Shown: positions 34,344 through 44,711, numbered from the stretch's first letter. The stretch: DNA of 64,000 bases from Luteimonas marina (GCF_007859325.1 NZ_VOHK01000006.1:186001-250000), one strand, 5' to 3'. The notes: generated by a model from the letters alone, not told the origin. Numbers and translations: made by a program.

Positions 34344-36160
34344 GGGCTTGCTTCCTCTTCGTTGCGGGCGGGCGGCAGCTCGGGCAGGTCCTCGCCCGCG
34401 CGCCAGCCATCGCGTTCCATCCGCTCCAGCATCGCCTCGACGCGGTCGCGCGCGTCGCGGTCGAAGATCGGCAGCACGACCAGGTCGCCGGCGCGGGCCC
34501 AGGCCAGCGCGCGCCGCGCCGCCTGCACCTCGTCGAGTTCGACCTCCACGGCGCGCGGGTCCATGCCGAGCCGGAGCAGTTCGTCGCGCATGATCGCAGG
34601 GATGTCCTCGCGCGCGCGACCCCGCAGGTAGCCGTCGGCGCTCTTGAGCACGACCAGCGCCGGCGAAAACGCCGCCGCGGTGGCCGCGACCGCGCGCAGG
34701 TCCTCGTCCTCGCGATTGCCGGCGTGGCCGACGACGACGGCCAGGCGGCCCCCGCCCGCACCGGCCCCGACCGCCTGCAGCAGGCCGCGCAGGCCGTCCG
34801 GGTTGTGCGCGTAGTCGACCACCACGTCGACGCCGCCCAGCCGCCAGCGCTGCAGACGGCCGGGATTGTCCCCGCGCGAGGCGCCGAAGCGGGCCAGCAC
34901 GCCGGCGATGGTGTCCACCGGAATCCCGAGCGCGGTCGCCGCCAGCGCGGCGCCGGCGAGGTTGGACAGGTTGTAGCCGGCGCGGCCGCCGAGCGCGAGC
35001 GGCAGGTCGGTGATCGCACCGAGGTCGTGCTTCGCACCATCGACGTGCAGGCGCAGGCGGCCGTCGGCGACGCCGCAGGTCGCGCCGCCGCGGGCGCGAT
35101 GCGCGGCGAGCACGGGATGCGCATCGTCGAGCGAGAACCAGCCCAGGCGCTGCCCGGCGAAGCGGTCGGCGTGGCGGCGCAGCACCGCGTCGTCGGCGTT
35201 GAGCACCAGCAGCCCGTCGCCGGCGACCGCCCGCGCGACGGTCAGCTTGACCGTCGCCAGGTCGTCGAGGTCGTGGACGCCGTATTCGCCGAAGTGGTCG
35301 ACGCTGATGTTGGTGACCAGGGCCACGTCCGCGCGGCACAGCGCCAGCCCGCGCCGCAGCAGGCCGCCGCGCGCGGTCTCGAGGATCGCGGCCCGTGCCT
35401 CCGGGCGCCGCAGCGCGGTGCGCGCGCCGCCCGGCCCGGAAAAGTCGCCCGCCTCCAGCGCGGCGCCGTCGAGATAGACGCCGTCGGTGCTGCTGTAGGC
35501 CGTCGGCCAGCCGTGGGCGCGGCACATCGCCGCGAGCAGGCGCACGCTGGTGGTCTTGCCGTTGGAGCCGGTGACCAGCGCGACCGGGATCGCGCGCAGC
35601 GCGTCCCAGGGCACCGCGTCCGGCGCGGGCAGCGCGTCGATCGGCCAGGTGCGCCCGTGCGCGCCGGCGCCGAGGGAGGCCTCGTCGTCGTCGGCCAGCA
35701 GCGGGACGCCGCGCGCATCGGCCGCCTGCGCCAGCGCGAGCAGCGCCGGATTGGCCTCGGCATCGGCGCGCACGCGCAGCAATCGCAGCGCTTCGTCGCG
35801 CGGCAGGCTGGCGGCGTGCGGCGGCGGCGGTTCGCCGTCGTCGCCAGGGGCTTCGGCGTCCGGCGCGCGCAGGCCGAGCGCGTCGTACCAGGCCCATTCG
35901 TTGACTTCGGCGGCGGTGTAGAGCCGATCCATCGGCGCGGCGAAGGCCAGCGACACGCCGCTGCGGTGGCGGCGCGCGATGATGTCGCCGACGGGCCAAT
36001 CGAGCGCAGAGCGCGCGGCCTGGACGTTGTCGCGCCAGCGCGCGAGCGCGGCCTCGTCGAAGGCGACGCCGGGCGCGGACTCCAGCCCAGCGCCGGGGCC
36101 GGCGAAGTAGACGTTGCAGCCGGTCAGGCGGCGCGATTCTTCGAAGGGTTCTTGCGGCAT
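34340..36160 (-). CDS. Mur-ligase family protein, paralogue of the CphA ligase half
   Basis: A 606-residue protein. Residues 1-185 have no clear ATP-grasp motif. From about 190 to the end it is a Mur ligase with P-loop GSNGKTT at 198-204. [24 protein letters not shown] and [11 protein letters not shown] match, block for block, the Mur half of the adjacent cyanophycin synthetase. YAHNPDGL and [14 protein letters not shown] follow. Mur ligases join an amino acid to a carboxylate with ATP. The start at 36160 ([11 protein letters not shown]) is preferred to a longer frame running through a repeat. It lies downstream of cphA and is coupled to trpC. A role in cyanophycin or another amide polymer is inferred only. 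Confidence 0.82.
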   Translation of the reverse strand: MPQEPFEESRRLTGCNVYFAGPGAGLESAPGVAFDEAALARWRDNVQAARSALDWPVGDIIARRHRSGVSLAFAAPMDRLYTAAEVNEWAWYDALGLRAPDAEAPGDDGEPPPPHAASLPRDEALRLLRVRADAEANPALLALAQAADARGVPLLADDDEASLGAGAHGRTWPIDALPAPDAVPWDALRAIPVALVTGSNGKTTSVRLLAAMCRAHGWPTAYSSTDGVYLDGAALEAGDFSGPGGARTALRRPEARAAILETARGGLLRRGLALCRADVALVTNISVDHFGEYGVHDLDDLATVKLTVARAVAGDGLLVLNADDAVLRRHADRFAGQRLGWFSLDDAHPVLAAHRARGGATCGVADGRLRLHVDGAKHDLGAITDLPLALGGRAGYNLSNLAGAALAATALGIPVDTIAGVLARFGASRGDNPGRLQRWRLGGVDVVVDYAHNPDGLRGLLQAVGAGAGGGRLAVVVGHAGNREDEDLRAVAATAAAFSPALVVLKSADGYLRGRAREDIPAIMRDELLRLGMDPRAVEVELDEVQAARRALAWARAGDLVVLPIFDRDARDRVEAMLERMERDGWRAGEDLPELPPARNEEEASP

Positions 36161-36201
36161 GCGTCGAAAAGGTCGGCTGATGTGGCGCGGAGGCCCCTGG
36201 T

Positions 36202-36235
36202 CCGTCATCCCCGCGCAGGCGGGGATCCAGGGGCT
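36202..36235. repeat. REP-like element, family B, half copy
   Basis: CCGTCATCCCCGCGCAGGCG followed by GGGATCCAGG matches one arm of the family B palindromes. It lies in the 180-base gap between cphA and the Mur-ligase gene. Confidence 0.65.
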
Positions 36236-36255
36236 TTCATGGTCTGCGCGAAGGG

Positions 36256-36296
36256 CGCCCCCACCCCAGCCCTCCCCCGCGAGCGGGGGAGGGAGC
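36256..36296. repeat. REP-like element, family C copy 3
   Basis: GCCCCCACCCCAGCCCTCCC, CCGCGAGCGG and GGGAGGGAGC: the same unit as at 20617 and 28351. Confidence 0.75.
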
Positions 36297-36340
36297 AGTG
36301 CGAAGCGCGGTGGTCGAGACAGATGACTGAAGCATCATGG

Positions 36341-39136
36341 CTAGTCGCTTTCTTCGCGCTCGAACACCAGCCCGCGCTCATCACGGACCACGCCGGTCAT
36401 TGCTGCGACCGCGGCCTCGTCGGCGCTCAGGGCCGACTCCAGCGACGGCAGTTCGACCTTGCGGGCCGAGCGCGGCGCGGCGCCCTCGGGCGCGAACTTG
36501 GTGATCTGCTTCCAGGTGCGCGCGAGCGCATCGGCGAACACCACCAGCAAGTCGCCGGGCTGACCCATGCGCAGCGCTGCATCCACCGCTTCCTGTTCGT
36601 CGGCGATGACGGTGATCGCGTCCTTGCCGATGCCCTTGTCCTCCAGCGCCCGGGCGATGATGCGCGGCACCTCGTCGCCGTCGCGCCCGCGCAGGCTGTC
36701 GTCGCGCTTGACCACGTAGTGGTCGAAGCGCCCGGCGACGGCCTCGGCGATCGCGACGATGTCCTCGTCGCGGCGGTCGCCGGGCGCGGCCACGGCGACG
36801 ATGCGCCGGCCGGTCACCTCCAGCCGCTGCGCGAGGTCGGCCATCACGCCCACCGCGTGCGCGTTGTGCGCGTAGTCCATCACCACCTTGAACGGATGCT
36901 CGTCGAATACGTTCATGCGGCCCGGCGCCTGGAAGAACGTGGTGTCGAAGGTGCGCAGTCCCTGGCGGATCGCATCGAGCTTGATCCCGAGCGAGAACGC
37001 CAGCGCCGCGGCGAACATCGCGTTCTGCACGTTGTGCAGCGCGCGGCCCTCGAGCGTGGCCGGGATCAGGTGGGTCCACATCAGCGGGATGTGGCCGCCC
37101 TTGTCGTAGAGCGTGATCATGTGGCCGTTGACGCCCGCCTCCAGCGCGCAGGCGCGGCCACCGGCGCGGATGTGCTCGCGCACCAGCGCGTGCGAGGGGT
37201 TCATGGTCACGTAGCAGACGGTCTTCGCATCGGTGTAGGCCGACATCTTCAGCACGTTGGGATCGTCGGCGTTGAGCACCGCGCAGTCCTTCGCCACCTC
37301 GACCACGATGCGCTTGATCTCGGCCAGCTGTTCCAGCGTGTCGATGCCCTTGAGGCCGAGGTGGTCGGCGGCGACGTTGAGCACCGCACCCACGTCCACT
37401 TCCGGCACGCCCATGCCGGCGCGCAGCAGGCCGCCGCGCGCGGTTTCCAGCACCGCCATGTCGATGTGCGGGTCGGACAGCACCATCCGCGCCGACACCG
37501 GCCCGGTCATGTCGCCCTCGACCGTGCGCTGGCCGTCGATGTAGACGCCGTCGGTGCTGGTCAGACCCGGCGTGTAGCCGGCCATCTTGGCCACGTGCGC
37601 GAGCATGCGCGAGGTGGTGGTCTTGCCGTTGGTGCCGGTGATCGCGGCGATCGGCACGCGCGAGGGCGTGCCGGGCGGGAACAGCATGTCGATCACCGGG
37701 CCGGCGGCGTCGCGCGGCGTGCCCTCGCTGGGCGCGACGTGCATGCGGAAGCCGGGCGCGGCGTTGACCTCGCAGATCGCGCCGCCGATCGACTTGTAGC
37801 TCTCGGCGATGTTGGGGGTGATGAAGTCCACGCCGCCGACGTCGAGGCCGATCGCGCGCACCGCGCGCACGGCCATGTCGCGGTTGTCGGGATGGATGAC
37901 GTCGGTGACGTCGGTGGCGGTGCCGCCGGTCGAAAGATTCGCCGTCGAGCGCAGGAATACCACCTCGCCGTCCTTCAGCACGCTGCCCTCGTCGTAGCCG
38001 ACGCGCTCCATCATCAGGTTGGCCTCGCGATCGAGCTCCAGGCGCGTGAGCACCTTCTCGTGGCCGACGCCGCGGCGCGGGTCCTGGTTCACCACCTCGA
38101 CCAACTGCGCGATCGTGCTGCGGCCGTCGCCGACGACGTGGCCGGGCGTGCGCCGCGTCGCCGCGACCAGTTCGCCGTTGATGACCAGCAAACGATGGTC
38201 GTCGCCGGGCTGGAAGGTCTCGACGATCACCGAGCGCGAATGCTCGCGCGCGGCGTCGAACGCGGCGCGGATCTCGTCGTCGCCGCTGATGTTGATGGTG
38301 ATGCCGCGGCCGTGGTTGCCGTTGTAGGGTTTGAGCACCACCGGCCCGCCCAGACGGCGCGCGGCCTTGAGCGCGTCGGTCTGGCTGGAGACCAGTTGCT
38401 GGCGCGGCACCGGCAGGCCGAGCGAGGCGAGGATCTTGTTGGTCTCCTCCTTGTCGCTGGCGAGCTCGACCGAGATGTACGGCGTGCGCCCGGTGATCGT
38501 GGCCTGGATGCGCTGCTGGTAGCGGCCGTGGCCGAACTGCACCAGCGACTGGTTGTTGAGCCGCAGCCACGGGATGCCGCGCTCCACCGCCGCGCGCACC
38601 AGCGAGGCGGTCGACGGCCCGAGCGCGCGGCGCTGGGCGTAGCGGATGAAGTCGTCGCGCGCTTCCTCCCAGTGCCAGTCGTCGGGCACGCCGCCCTCGG
38701 GGCGGATCTCGGCGGGCAGCAGCGAGGACAGCAGCTTCAGCGCCAGCTCGCCGGCGGCGATGCCCTCCTCGCGCTGGGCGTATTCGTAGACGACGGTGTA
38801 CACGCCCGGGCGGTCGTCGCCGACGCTCCGGGTGCGGCCGAAGGTCACGTCCTCGCCGGCGACGTTCTGCAGTTCGATCGCGACGTGCTCCAGCACGTGG
38901 CCCAGCCAGGTGCCCTCGCCCTCGCGCATGCGGCGGATGAAGCCGCCCGGCGTCTTGTACGAGCAGCCGTGCTCGGCCAGCCCGGGCAGGGCCGCGACCA
39001 GGCCGTCGACGAAGGCCGGGCCGAGCCGGCCGGTCGGCCACTGCTCCAGCGCCTCGAGGTCCAGCAGCAGCCGGATCACCGGGAAATGCGCGTACTGCGA
39101 AGGGCCGACGTAGACGTTGCGTTCGAGGATGCGCAT
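36341..39136 (-). CDS. cphA: Cyanophycin synthetase
   Basis: A 931-residue enzyme that builds cyanophycin, a poly-aspartate chain with arginine (or lysine) on each side group, from amino acids and ATP. An N-terminal domain (1-160, starting MRILERNVYVGP) is followed by the ATP-grasp domain (about 165-485) with VVLKPYNGNHGRGI and CEVNAAPGFRMH. The Mur-ligase domain has P-loop GTNGKTT at 501-507, [24 protein letters not shown] and MDYAHNAHAVG. All three modules look intact. It lies 14 bases downstream of cphB, so they form one unit. Confidence 0.95.
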   Translation of the reverse strand: MRILERNVYVGPSQYAHFPVIRLLLDLEALEQWPTGRLGPAFVDGLVAALPGLAEHGCSYKTPGGFIRRMREGEGTWLGHVLEHVAIELQNVAGEDVTFGRTRSVGDDRPGVYTVVYEYAQREEGIAAGELALKLLSSLLPAEIRPEGGVPDDWHWEEARDDFIRYAQRRALGPSTASLVRAAVERGIPWLRLNNQSLVQFGHGRYQQRIQATITGRTPYISVELASDKEETNKILASLGLPVPRQQLVSSQTDALKAARRLGGPVVLKPYNGNHGRGITINISGDDEIRAAFDAAREHSRSVIVETFQPGDDHRLLVINGELVAATRRTPGHVVGDGRSTIAQLVEVVNQDPRRGVGHEKVLTRLELDREANLMMERVGYDEGSVLKDGEVVFLRSTANLSTGGTATDVTDVIHPDNRDMAVRAVRAIGLDVGGVDFITPNIAESYKSIGGAICEVNAAPGFRMHVAPSEGTPRDAAGPVIDMLFPPGTPSRVPIAAITGTNGKTTTSRMLAHVAKMAGYTPGLTSTDGVYIDGQRTVEGDMTGPVSARMVLSDPHIDMAVLETARGGLLRAGMGVPEVDVGAVLNVAADHLGLKGIDTLEQLAEIKRIVVEVAKDCAVLNADDPNVLKMSAYTDAKTVCYVTMNPSHALVREHIRAGGRACALEAGVNGHMITLYDKGGHIPLMWTHLIPATLEGRALHNVQNAMFAAALAFSLGIKLDAIRQGLRTFDTTFFQAPGRMNVFDEHPFKVVMDYAHNAHAVGVMADLAQRLEVTGRRIVAVAAPGDRRDEDIVAIAEAVAGRFDHYVVKRDDSLRGRDGDEVPRIIARALEDKGIGKDAITVIADEQEAVDAALRMGQPGDLLVVFADALARTWKQITKFAPEGAAPRSARKVELPSLESALSADEAAVAAMTGVVRDERGLVFEREESD

Positions 39137-39150
39137 GGGATTGCCCCGGA

Positions 39151-39990
39151 TCAGGTTTTCGTGATGGCGAGGCGGCCCGCGGCCGCCTGCCGGGTGTGCA
39201 GGTTGAAGGTAGCGCCGGCGACCAGGATGTGCACGCGCAGGCCGAGCAGGCAGACCGGATCGTCCTCGCCGGCGCGGTCCATCGACGAGAAGGTCAGCTC
39301 GCTGGCGTCGACGATCGTCACCGAGCCGCTGCCCTCCACCTCCAGGGTGTCGTCCGGGCCGATGAAGGCGGCGGTGTCCTCGTCCAGGCCGATGCCGATC
39401 GCGAACGGGTTGTAGGCCAGCGCCGCGACCAGGCGGCCGAGGCGGTCGCGCTGGCGGAAGTGCTGGTCAATGACGAAGCGGTTGGTCAGGCCCAGGCCCG
39501 GCGCCAGGCGCACGCTGCCGGCGGTCGGCGAGGAACCTTCCCGGCCGAAGGCGATCATGTGCTCGCTGAGGATGCTGGCGCCGGCGCTGGTGCCGCCGAC
39601 GGTCACGCCGCGCGCGTTGAGGCTGCGCACCAGCTTGGCGACCGGGGTGCCGCCGAGCAGGGTCGACAGCCGCAGCTGGTTGCCGCCGGTGAAGAACACG
39701 CCGGTGGCGTCCTCGATGCGGTCGAGCCGGTTCTGCTCCTGCGCGTCGCGCCGGGTGTCGAAGTCCAGCACCGTCGCCTCGCGCGCACCGAGCTCGGGGA
39801 ACAGCCGCTCGTACTGGGTACCGGTCTCGATCAGCTTGCTGGCGGTCGGGATGACGACGATGCGCGCGTCCTTGCCGCCGCACAGGTCGACGAAGCGCTT
39901 GAGAACCTTCGGATCGGCCTCCTTGTCCTCCGCCCCGCCGATGGGGACGATCCAGCCCCGTTGCTCACCGTCGGGGGTCTTGCTGGGCAT
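39151..39990 (-). CDS. cphB: Cyanophycinase
   Basis: A 279-residue serine-type exopeptidase of family S51 that releases beta-Asp-Arg dipeptides from cyanophycin. The catalytic serine is in GGTSAGAS, and GVFFTGGNQLRL and DQHFRQRDRLGRL supply the substrate pocket. An N-terminal PIGGAEDK is usual. The ATG at 39990 is chosen over the TTG one codon upstream. It starts the cphB-cphA pair; an isoaspartyl dipeptidase, needed to use the product, is not in this window. Confidence 0.95.
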   Translation of the reverse strand: MPSKTPDGEQRGWIVPIGGAEDKEADPKVLKRFVDLCGGKDARIVVIPTASKLIETGTQYERLFPELGAREATVLDFDTRRDAQEQNRLDRIEDATGVFFTGGNQLRLSTLLGGTPVAKLVRSLNARGVTVGGTSAGASILSEHMIAFGREGSSPTAGSVRLAPGLGLTNRFVIDQHFRQRDRLGRLVAALAYNPFAIGIGLDEDTAAFIGPDDTLEVEGSGSVTIVDASELTFSSMDRAGEDDPVCLLGLRVHILVAGATFNLHTRQAAAGRLAITKT

Positions 39991-40029
39991 CAAGCATGTT
40001 CCTGGCAGATCCTGATGCGCGACAAAATA

Positions 40030-40401
40030 TCACGCGGGCGCATCGGTCCGCCCGGGGCCGTCGCCCGCGTCCCAGCCGTAGGCGCGCTCCACCCGGGCGA
40101 TCCGCAGCTCGAAATGCCGGTACCAGGCCGCGCGCCCGCGTTCGCGCGTCGCGGCGTGTTCGGCGTGGCGGCGCCAGGCGCGGATGGCGTCCTCGCTCTC
40201 CCAGTAGGAGACGGTGATGCCGAAGCCGTCGGCGCCGCGGGCCGATTCGACGCCGAGGAAGCCGGGCTGCTCCCGGGCCAGCTCGACCATGCGCTGCGCG
40301 GCCTCGCCGTAGCCGGCCTCGTCGGCGCCGGTGCGGACCGAGCTGAAGACCACCGCGTAGTACGGCGGGGGCGGCAGTGTCGCGAACGCTTCGGAGTCCA
40401 T
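40030..40401 (-). CDS. Antibiotic biosynthesis monooxygenase (ABM) domain protein
   Basis: A 123-residue single-domain protein with the dimeric ferredoxin-like ABM fold: YYAVVFSSVRTG, MVELAREQPGFLGVESARG, VSYWESEDAIRAWRRHAEH. Similar small proteins are found next to cyanophycin or stress genes, but their reaction is often unknown. The start at 40401 is the family-like ATG; the frame is open further upstream through a repeat. It lies 39 bases upstream of cphB on the same strand. Confidence 0.8.
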   Translation of the reverse strand: MDSEAFATLPPPPYYAVVFSSVRTGADEAGYGEAAQRMVELAREQPGFLGVESARGADGFGITVSYWESEDAIRAWRRHAEHAATRERGRAAWYRHFELRIARVERAYGWDAGDGPGRTDAPA

Positions 40402-40495
40402 GCGGGAGCCTCGGGCGGGCGGCGCCCAATTTTCGCAGGGATCGGGCGGGATTGCGCGGCGGCGTGAATCCTGACCGGTCGGCGCCCGCTTTGAT

Positions 40496-40585
40496 CGTCG
40501 TCCCCGCGAAGGCGGGGATCCAGCGTCTTGTGCCCTGATTTCCGGAACGGAAGACACTGGGTCCCCGCCTTCGCGGGGATGACGG
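40496..40585. repeat. REP-like palindrome, family B variant
   Basis: GTCCCCGCGAAGGCGGGGATC...CCCCGCCTTCGCGGGGATGACGG: a perfect outer stem with a core that carries GTCTTGTG and CACTGGG. It sits between trpD and the ABM-domain gene. Confidence 0.8.
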
Positions 40586-40606
40586 ATTTGCATGGGCCCA
40601 TCGCCC

Positions 40607-41650
40607 TCAGGCCGTGGCCTCCTGCGCGAGTCGCCGGGTGCCGGCCACGAAGGCCTCCAGCTTCGCCATCGCCGCACCGGACGCGACCGCGGCGCGCGCA
40701 CGCGCGATGCCGTCGCCGATCGAGTCGGCCACGCCGGCCACGTACAGCGCCGCGCCGGCGTTGAGCACCACGATCTCCAGCGGCAGCCCTGCCTCGCCGC
40801 GCAGTGCGCCGAGCAGCATCGCCTTCGATTCGGCCGGGTCGGCCACGCGCAGGTTGCGGCTGGCCGCCATCGCGATCCCGAAGTCCTCCGGATGGATCTC
40901 GTACTCGCGCACCTGGCCGTCGCACAGCTCGCCGACCATCGTCGCCGCGCCGAGCGAGATCTCGTCCATGCCGTCGCGCCCCCACACCACCAGCGCGCGC
41001 TCGGTGCCGAGTTCCTGCAGCACGCGCACCTGGATGCCGACCAGGTCGGGATGGAACACGCCCATCAGCACCGCCGGCGCGTTCGCCGGGTTGGTCAGCG
41101 GGCCGAGGATGTTGAAGATCGTGCGCACGCCCATCTCGCGCCGCACCGGCGCCACCGCCTTCATCGCCGGGTGGTGGATCGGCGCGAACATGAAGCCGAC
41201 GCCGGTCTGGTCGATGCTGCGCGCCACCTGTTCCGGCGACAGCTCGATCGCGGCGCCCAGCGCCTCCAGCGCATCGGCGCTGCCGGACTTCGACGACACG
41301 CTGCGGTTGCCGTGCTTGGCCACGCGCGCGCCGGCCGCCGCGGCGACGAACATGCTCGCGGTCGAAATGTTGAACGTGTGCGAGCCGTCGCCCCCGGTGC
41401 CGACGATGTCGACCAGGTGGCGGCGGTCGGGCACGTCGACGGTGCGCGAGAGCTCGCGCATCACCTTGGCCGCGGCCGCGATCTCGTCGACGGTTTCCTT
41501 CTTGACCCGCAGGCCGGTGAGGATCGCCGCGGTCATCACCGGCGAGACCTCGCCGCGCATGATCTGCCGCATCAGCGAGATCATCTCGTCATGGAAGATC
41601 TCGCGGTGTTCGATGGTGCGCTGGAGGGCTTCTTGGGGGGTGATGGTCAT
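40607..41650 (-). CDS. trpD: Anthranilate phosphoribosyltransferase
   Basis: A 347-residue enzyme that joins anthranilate to [23 protein letters not shown] carries the PRPP site, [15 protein letters not shown] the second glycine-rich loop, and [25 protein letters not shown] the anthranilate side. Start [19 protein letters not shown] matches the family. It is the monofunctional form. It lies downstream of trpG, separated by a REP element; the next genes are the ABM protein and cphB-cphA. Confidence 0.95.
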   Translation of the reverse strand: MTITPQEALQRTIEHREIFHDEMISLMRQIMRGEVSPVMTAAILTGLRVKKETVDEIAAAAKVMRELSRTVDVPDRRHLVDIVGTGGDGSHTFNISTASMFVAAAAGARVAKHGNRSVSSKSGSADALEALGAAIELSPEQVARSIDQTGVGFMFAPIHHPAMKAVAPVRREMGVRTIFNILGPLTNPANAPAVLMGVFHPDLVGIQVRVLQELGTERALVVWGRDGMDEISLGAATMVGELCDGQVREYEIHPEDFGIAMAASRNLRVADPAESKAMLLGALRGEAGLPLEIVVLNAGAALYVAGVADSIGDGIARARAAVASGAAMAKLEAFVAGTRRLAQEATA

Positions 41651-41703
41651 GGTGGGGTCGTGATTCGTGATTCGTGGTTCGTGGAATAGCGTCGCCGCTC
41701 CTG

Positions 41704-41797
41704 CCGTCATCCCGGCGAAAGCCGGGATCCATTTTGACGTTGCCGTTCCCACGTGGATGCAAAAAGCAAATGGATCCCGGCTTTCGCCGGGATGACG
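41704..41797. repeat. REP-like palindrome, family B copy
   Basis: CCGTCATCCCGGCGAAAGCC...GGCTTTCGCCGGGATGACG with a core of about 35 bases, between trpG and trpD on the same strand. Confidence 0.85.
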
Positions 41798-41807
41798 ACA
41801 GGAGAGG

Positions 41808-42386
41808 TCACCGGTCCAGGAAGTTCTTGAGCAAGGCATGCCCATGTTCGGTCAGGATCGACTCGGGATGGAACTGCACGCCCTCGACCGGATGCCCGCG
41901 GTGGCGCAGCCCCATGATCTCCTCGAAGGAACCATCCTCGTTCTCCGTCCACGCAGTGACCTCCAGCGCCTCCGGCAGCGAGTCGCGCTCGACCACCAGC
42001 GAGTGGTAGCGCGTGGCCTCGTAGCCGTCCGGCAGGTCCGCGAACACGCCCTTGCCCTCGTGCCGGATCGGCGAGGTCTTGCCGTGCATGATCCGTCCCG
42101 CGCGCACCACCCGGCCGCCGTAGGCCTGGCCGATGCTCTGGTGGCCGAGACACACGCCGAGGATCGGGATGCGCGGCCCCAGCGCCTCGATCACCCCCAC
42201 CGACACCCCCGCCTCGTTCGGCGTGCACGGCCCCGGCGAGATCACGATGCGCTCGGGCGACAGTCGTTCGATGTCCTCGACCGACAATTCGTCGTTGCGC
42301 ACCACCTTCGTCTCCGCCCCCAGCGCCTGCAGGTACTGCACGAGGTTCCAGGTGAAGCTGTCGTAGTTGTCGATCATCAGCAGCAT
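41808..42386 (-). CDS. trpG: Anthranilate synthase glutamine amidotransferase component
   Basis: A 192-residue class I glutamine amidotransferase that supplies ammonia to TrpE. The nucleophile is the Cys of [12 protein letters not shown]; the His-Glu pair is in [33 protein letters not shown] is the standard TrpG/PabA start. It could also serve PabB, as in bacteria with a shared subunit. It lies 85 bases downstream of the methyltransferase gene, which separates it from trpE. Confidence 0.94.
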   Translation of the reverse strand: MLLMIDNYDSFTWNLVQYLQALGAETKVVRNDELSVEDIERLSPERIVISPGPCTPNEAGVSVGVIEALGPRIPILGVCLGHQSIGQAYGGRVVRAGRIMHGKTSPIRHEGKGVFADLPDGYEATRYHSLVVERDSLPEALEVTAWTENEDGSFEEIMGLRHRGHPVEGVQFHPESILTEHGHALLKNFLDR

Positions 42387-42471
42387 GGAATGGCATCCGG
42401 ATCCGGGAACGCGGACGCGGCCTGCGCCAGAGCGGGCCGGGGCATGGCAGGGCGCGGAGCAGACGCGGCCA

Positions 42472-43221
42472 TCAGCGCTCCCTGCAATCGAAGATTGCCA
42501 TGATGCAGCGACGGCCTGGACCATAGAACGCCATGCTTTCCTGCACGATCACCTCACAGGGCCGATGCGGCTCGAAATCGGCCTCGGTGACCACCGACAG
42601 GTGTCCCGGGCTGAGTTCGACCTCGTTGTAAGGGCAGTAGATGAAGGCGAAGCCGCGGCACGCCCGCAGCACGTCGCGGATCATGGGCTGCGTGTCGGAC
42701 AGGTGCTCGATCACGTGGCTGCAGAGCACGAAGTCCCATTCCCGCGACGGCAGGTCGGCGCTGTCCATCACGGTGTAGCCGATCTTCGGATACTGCGTCG
42801 CGACCCAGCGGCTGCGCCAGGGCACGTAGTCGATGGCATCGATCTGCAGTTTCGACCAGATCATGGTGTCGCTGTGCAACTGCGCAAGCAGGTTGACGCC
42901 GGCCCCGGTCCCGGAGCCGACGTCCAGCAGCTTCAGCACGTCGAAACGGTCGTAGTGCGCCGCCATGTAGCGCTGCACGTGTGGCACCAGGTCGAGCATG
43001 TTCTGAATCGCCTGCGCGCCGGCGGCGTACTCGAACTTGTGGCGATCGGGGTTGCGGTTGCCGGGATTGGGCACGAATACCGCATCCTTCAGCGCCTCCA
43101 CCGTCCGTTGCCACTCGCCGTTGAACTCGGCGAAACGGTCGTCGTCGAACCCGCGCACGCCCGGCAGCAATGCCTGCAGCCGGCGCAACGCCTCGACCAG
43201 TTCACGCACGTCTTCCGTCAT
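42472..43221 (-). CDS. SAM-dependent methyltransferase-like protein
   Basis: A 249-residue class I methyltransferase fold protein. Motif I is [17 protein letters not shown], followed by IDAIDYVPW, and [26 protein letters not shown] is a typical post-III segment. An N-terminal helical region of about 85 residues precedes it. The substrate is unknown. Its ATG shares one base with the trpE stop (TGATG), so it is coupled to trpE and stands between trpE and trpG. Nothing ties it to tryptophan synthesis biochemically. Confidence 0.75.
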   Translation of the reverse strand: MTEDVRELVEALRRLQALLPGVRGFDDDRFAEFNGEWQRTVEALKDAVFVPNPGNRNPDRHKFEYAAGAQAIQNMLDLVPHVQRYMAAHYDRFDVLKLLDVGSGTGAGVNLLAQLHSDTMIWSKLQIDAIDYVPWRSRWVATQYPKIGYTVMDSADLPSREWDFVLCSHVIEHLSDTQPMIRDVLRACRGFAFIYCPYNEVELSPGHLSVVTEADFEPHRPCEVIVQESMAFYGPGRRCIMAIFDCRER

Positions 43222-44711
43222 CACAACCCCCTCGCCGCTTCCGCCACCGCGCGGAACAGCGCGCGGCCCTTGTTCATGGTTTCGTCCCATTCCTTGGCCG
43301 GATCGGAATCGAACACGATGCCGGCGCCGGCCTGCACGTGCAGCTTGCCGTCCTGGATCACCGCGGTGCGGATGGCGATGGCGGTGTCGGCGTCGCCGTG
43401 CCAGCCGATGTAGCCGATGGCGCCGGCGTAGACGTTGCGCTTGACCGGTTCGAGTTCGCGGATGATCTCCAGCGCGCGGATCTTCGGCGCGCCGCTGACG
43501 GTGCCGGCCGGGAAGGTCGCGCGCAGCACGTCGGTGTAGCCCAGGCCAGGCTTCAGGCGGCCGGTGACTTCGCTGACGATGTGCATGACGTGGCTGTAGC
43601 GTTCGATCACGAAGCTGTCGCCGACCTGCACGCTGCCCGCCTCCGACACGTGGCCGACGTCGTTGCGGCCGAGGTCCATCAGCATCACGTGCTCGGCGCG
43701 CTCCTTGGGATCGGCCAGCAGTTCGGCCTCCAGCGCGAGGTCCTGCTCGTGCGTGGCGCCGCGCGGGCGGGTGCCGGCGATCGGGCGCACCGTCACTTCG
43801 CCCCCGCTTTCATCGGTAAGTTGCAGGCGCACGAGGATCTCGGGCGACGAGCCCACGACCTGGGTGCCGCCGACGTCGAGGAAGTACATGTACGGCGACG
43901 GGTTCATCGCGCGCAGCGCGCGGTAGACGTCAACGGGACGCGCGTTGAACGGCACACTCATGCGCTGCGACAGCACCACCTGGAAGGCGTCGCCGGCGGC
44001 GATGTAGTCCTTGGCCCTGGCCACCGCGTCGATGAAGCCGTCGCGGGTGAAGCCGGATTCGAAATGCGCCTCGTCCAGCGCCTCGGGGCGCAGGGTTTCG
44101 GGATAGCCGGCGCCGCCGTGGCGCAGGCGGTGCGCCAGCGCGTCGAGCCGGCGGTTGGCGCGCGCCCAGGCCTGCGGTTCGCGCGGGTCGGCGTGCACGA
44201 CCAGGTACAGGCGGCCCTTGAGGTTGTCGAACACCGCGACTTCCTCGCTGAGCATCAGCAGGATGTCGGGCGTGCCGAGTTCGTCCGGATTGGCGTTCGC
44301 GCGCAGGCGCGGCTCGATGTACTCGATGCACTCGAAGCCGAACCAGCCCACAAGTCCGCCGCTGAAGCCCGGCAGGCCCTTCAGGCGCGGCACCGAGTGT
44401 TCGGCACGCAGGCGCTCGACTTCCGCGAACGGGTCCTCGACGTGGCGCGTCTCGACCGTTTCGCCGTGCTCGCTGACGGTCAGCGCATGGCCGTGGAAGG
44501 CGAACACGCGCGTCGCCGGCAGGCCGATGATCGAATAGCGGCCGAAGCGTTCGCCGCCCTCGACCGATTCGAACAGGTAGGTGTGCGGGCCGTCGGCGAG
44601 CTTCAGGTAGACCGACAGCGGGGTGTCGAGGTCGGAAAGGACCTCGCGCACGACGGGGATGCGGGTATGGCCTTCAGCGGCGGATTGCTGGAATTCGTCT
44701 GGCGAGGTCAC
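43221..44711 (-). CDS. trpE: Anthranilate synthase component I
   Basis: A 496-residue chorismate-utilising enzyme making anthranilate. The C-terminal half has [32 protein letters not shown] and [18 protein letters not shown], and ends with the [10 protein letters not shown] block. An N-terminal [18 protein letters not shown] motif ([14 protein letters not shown]) fits the tryptophan feedback site. The start is a GTG at 44711 with AGGA 8 bases upstream. I saw no Trp-rich leader peptide upstream. It is the first gene of the trp unit. Confidence 0.95.
   Translation of the reverse strand: MTSPDEFQQSAAEGHTRIPVVREVLSDLDTPLSVYLKLADGPHTYLFESVEGGERFGRYSIIGLPATRVFAFHGHALTVSEHGETVETRHVEDPFAEVERLRAEHSVPRLKGLPGFSGGLVGWFGFECIEYIEPRLRANANPDELGTPDILLMLSEEVAVFDNLKGRLYLVVHADPREPQAWARANRRLDALAHRLRHGGAGYPETLRPEALDEAHFESGFTRDGFIDAVARAKDYIAAGDAFQVVLSQRMSVPFNARPVDVYRALRAMNPSPYMYFLDVGGTQVVGSSPEILVRLQLTDESGGEVTVRPIAGTRPRGATHEQDLALEAELLADPKERAEHVMLMDLGRNDVGHVSEAGSVQVGDSFVIERYSHVMHIVSEVTGRLKPGLGYTDVLRATFPAGTVSGAPKIRALEIIRELEPVKRNVYAGAIGYIGWHGDADTAIAIRTAVIQDGKLHVQAGAGIVFDSDPAKEWDETMNKGRALFRAVAEAARGL

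Noticed and set aside
34169..39415. A very long open frame on the plus strand opposite the cphA and Mur-ligase genes
   Set aside because: It is antisense to two proteins with intact motifs. Its composition (Arg, Ala, Val, His, Gln) is what high-GC third-position bias produces, and it has no recognisable domain.
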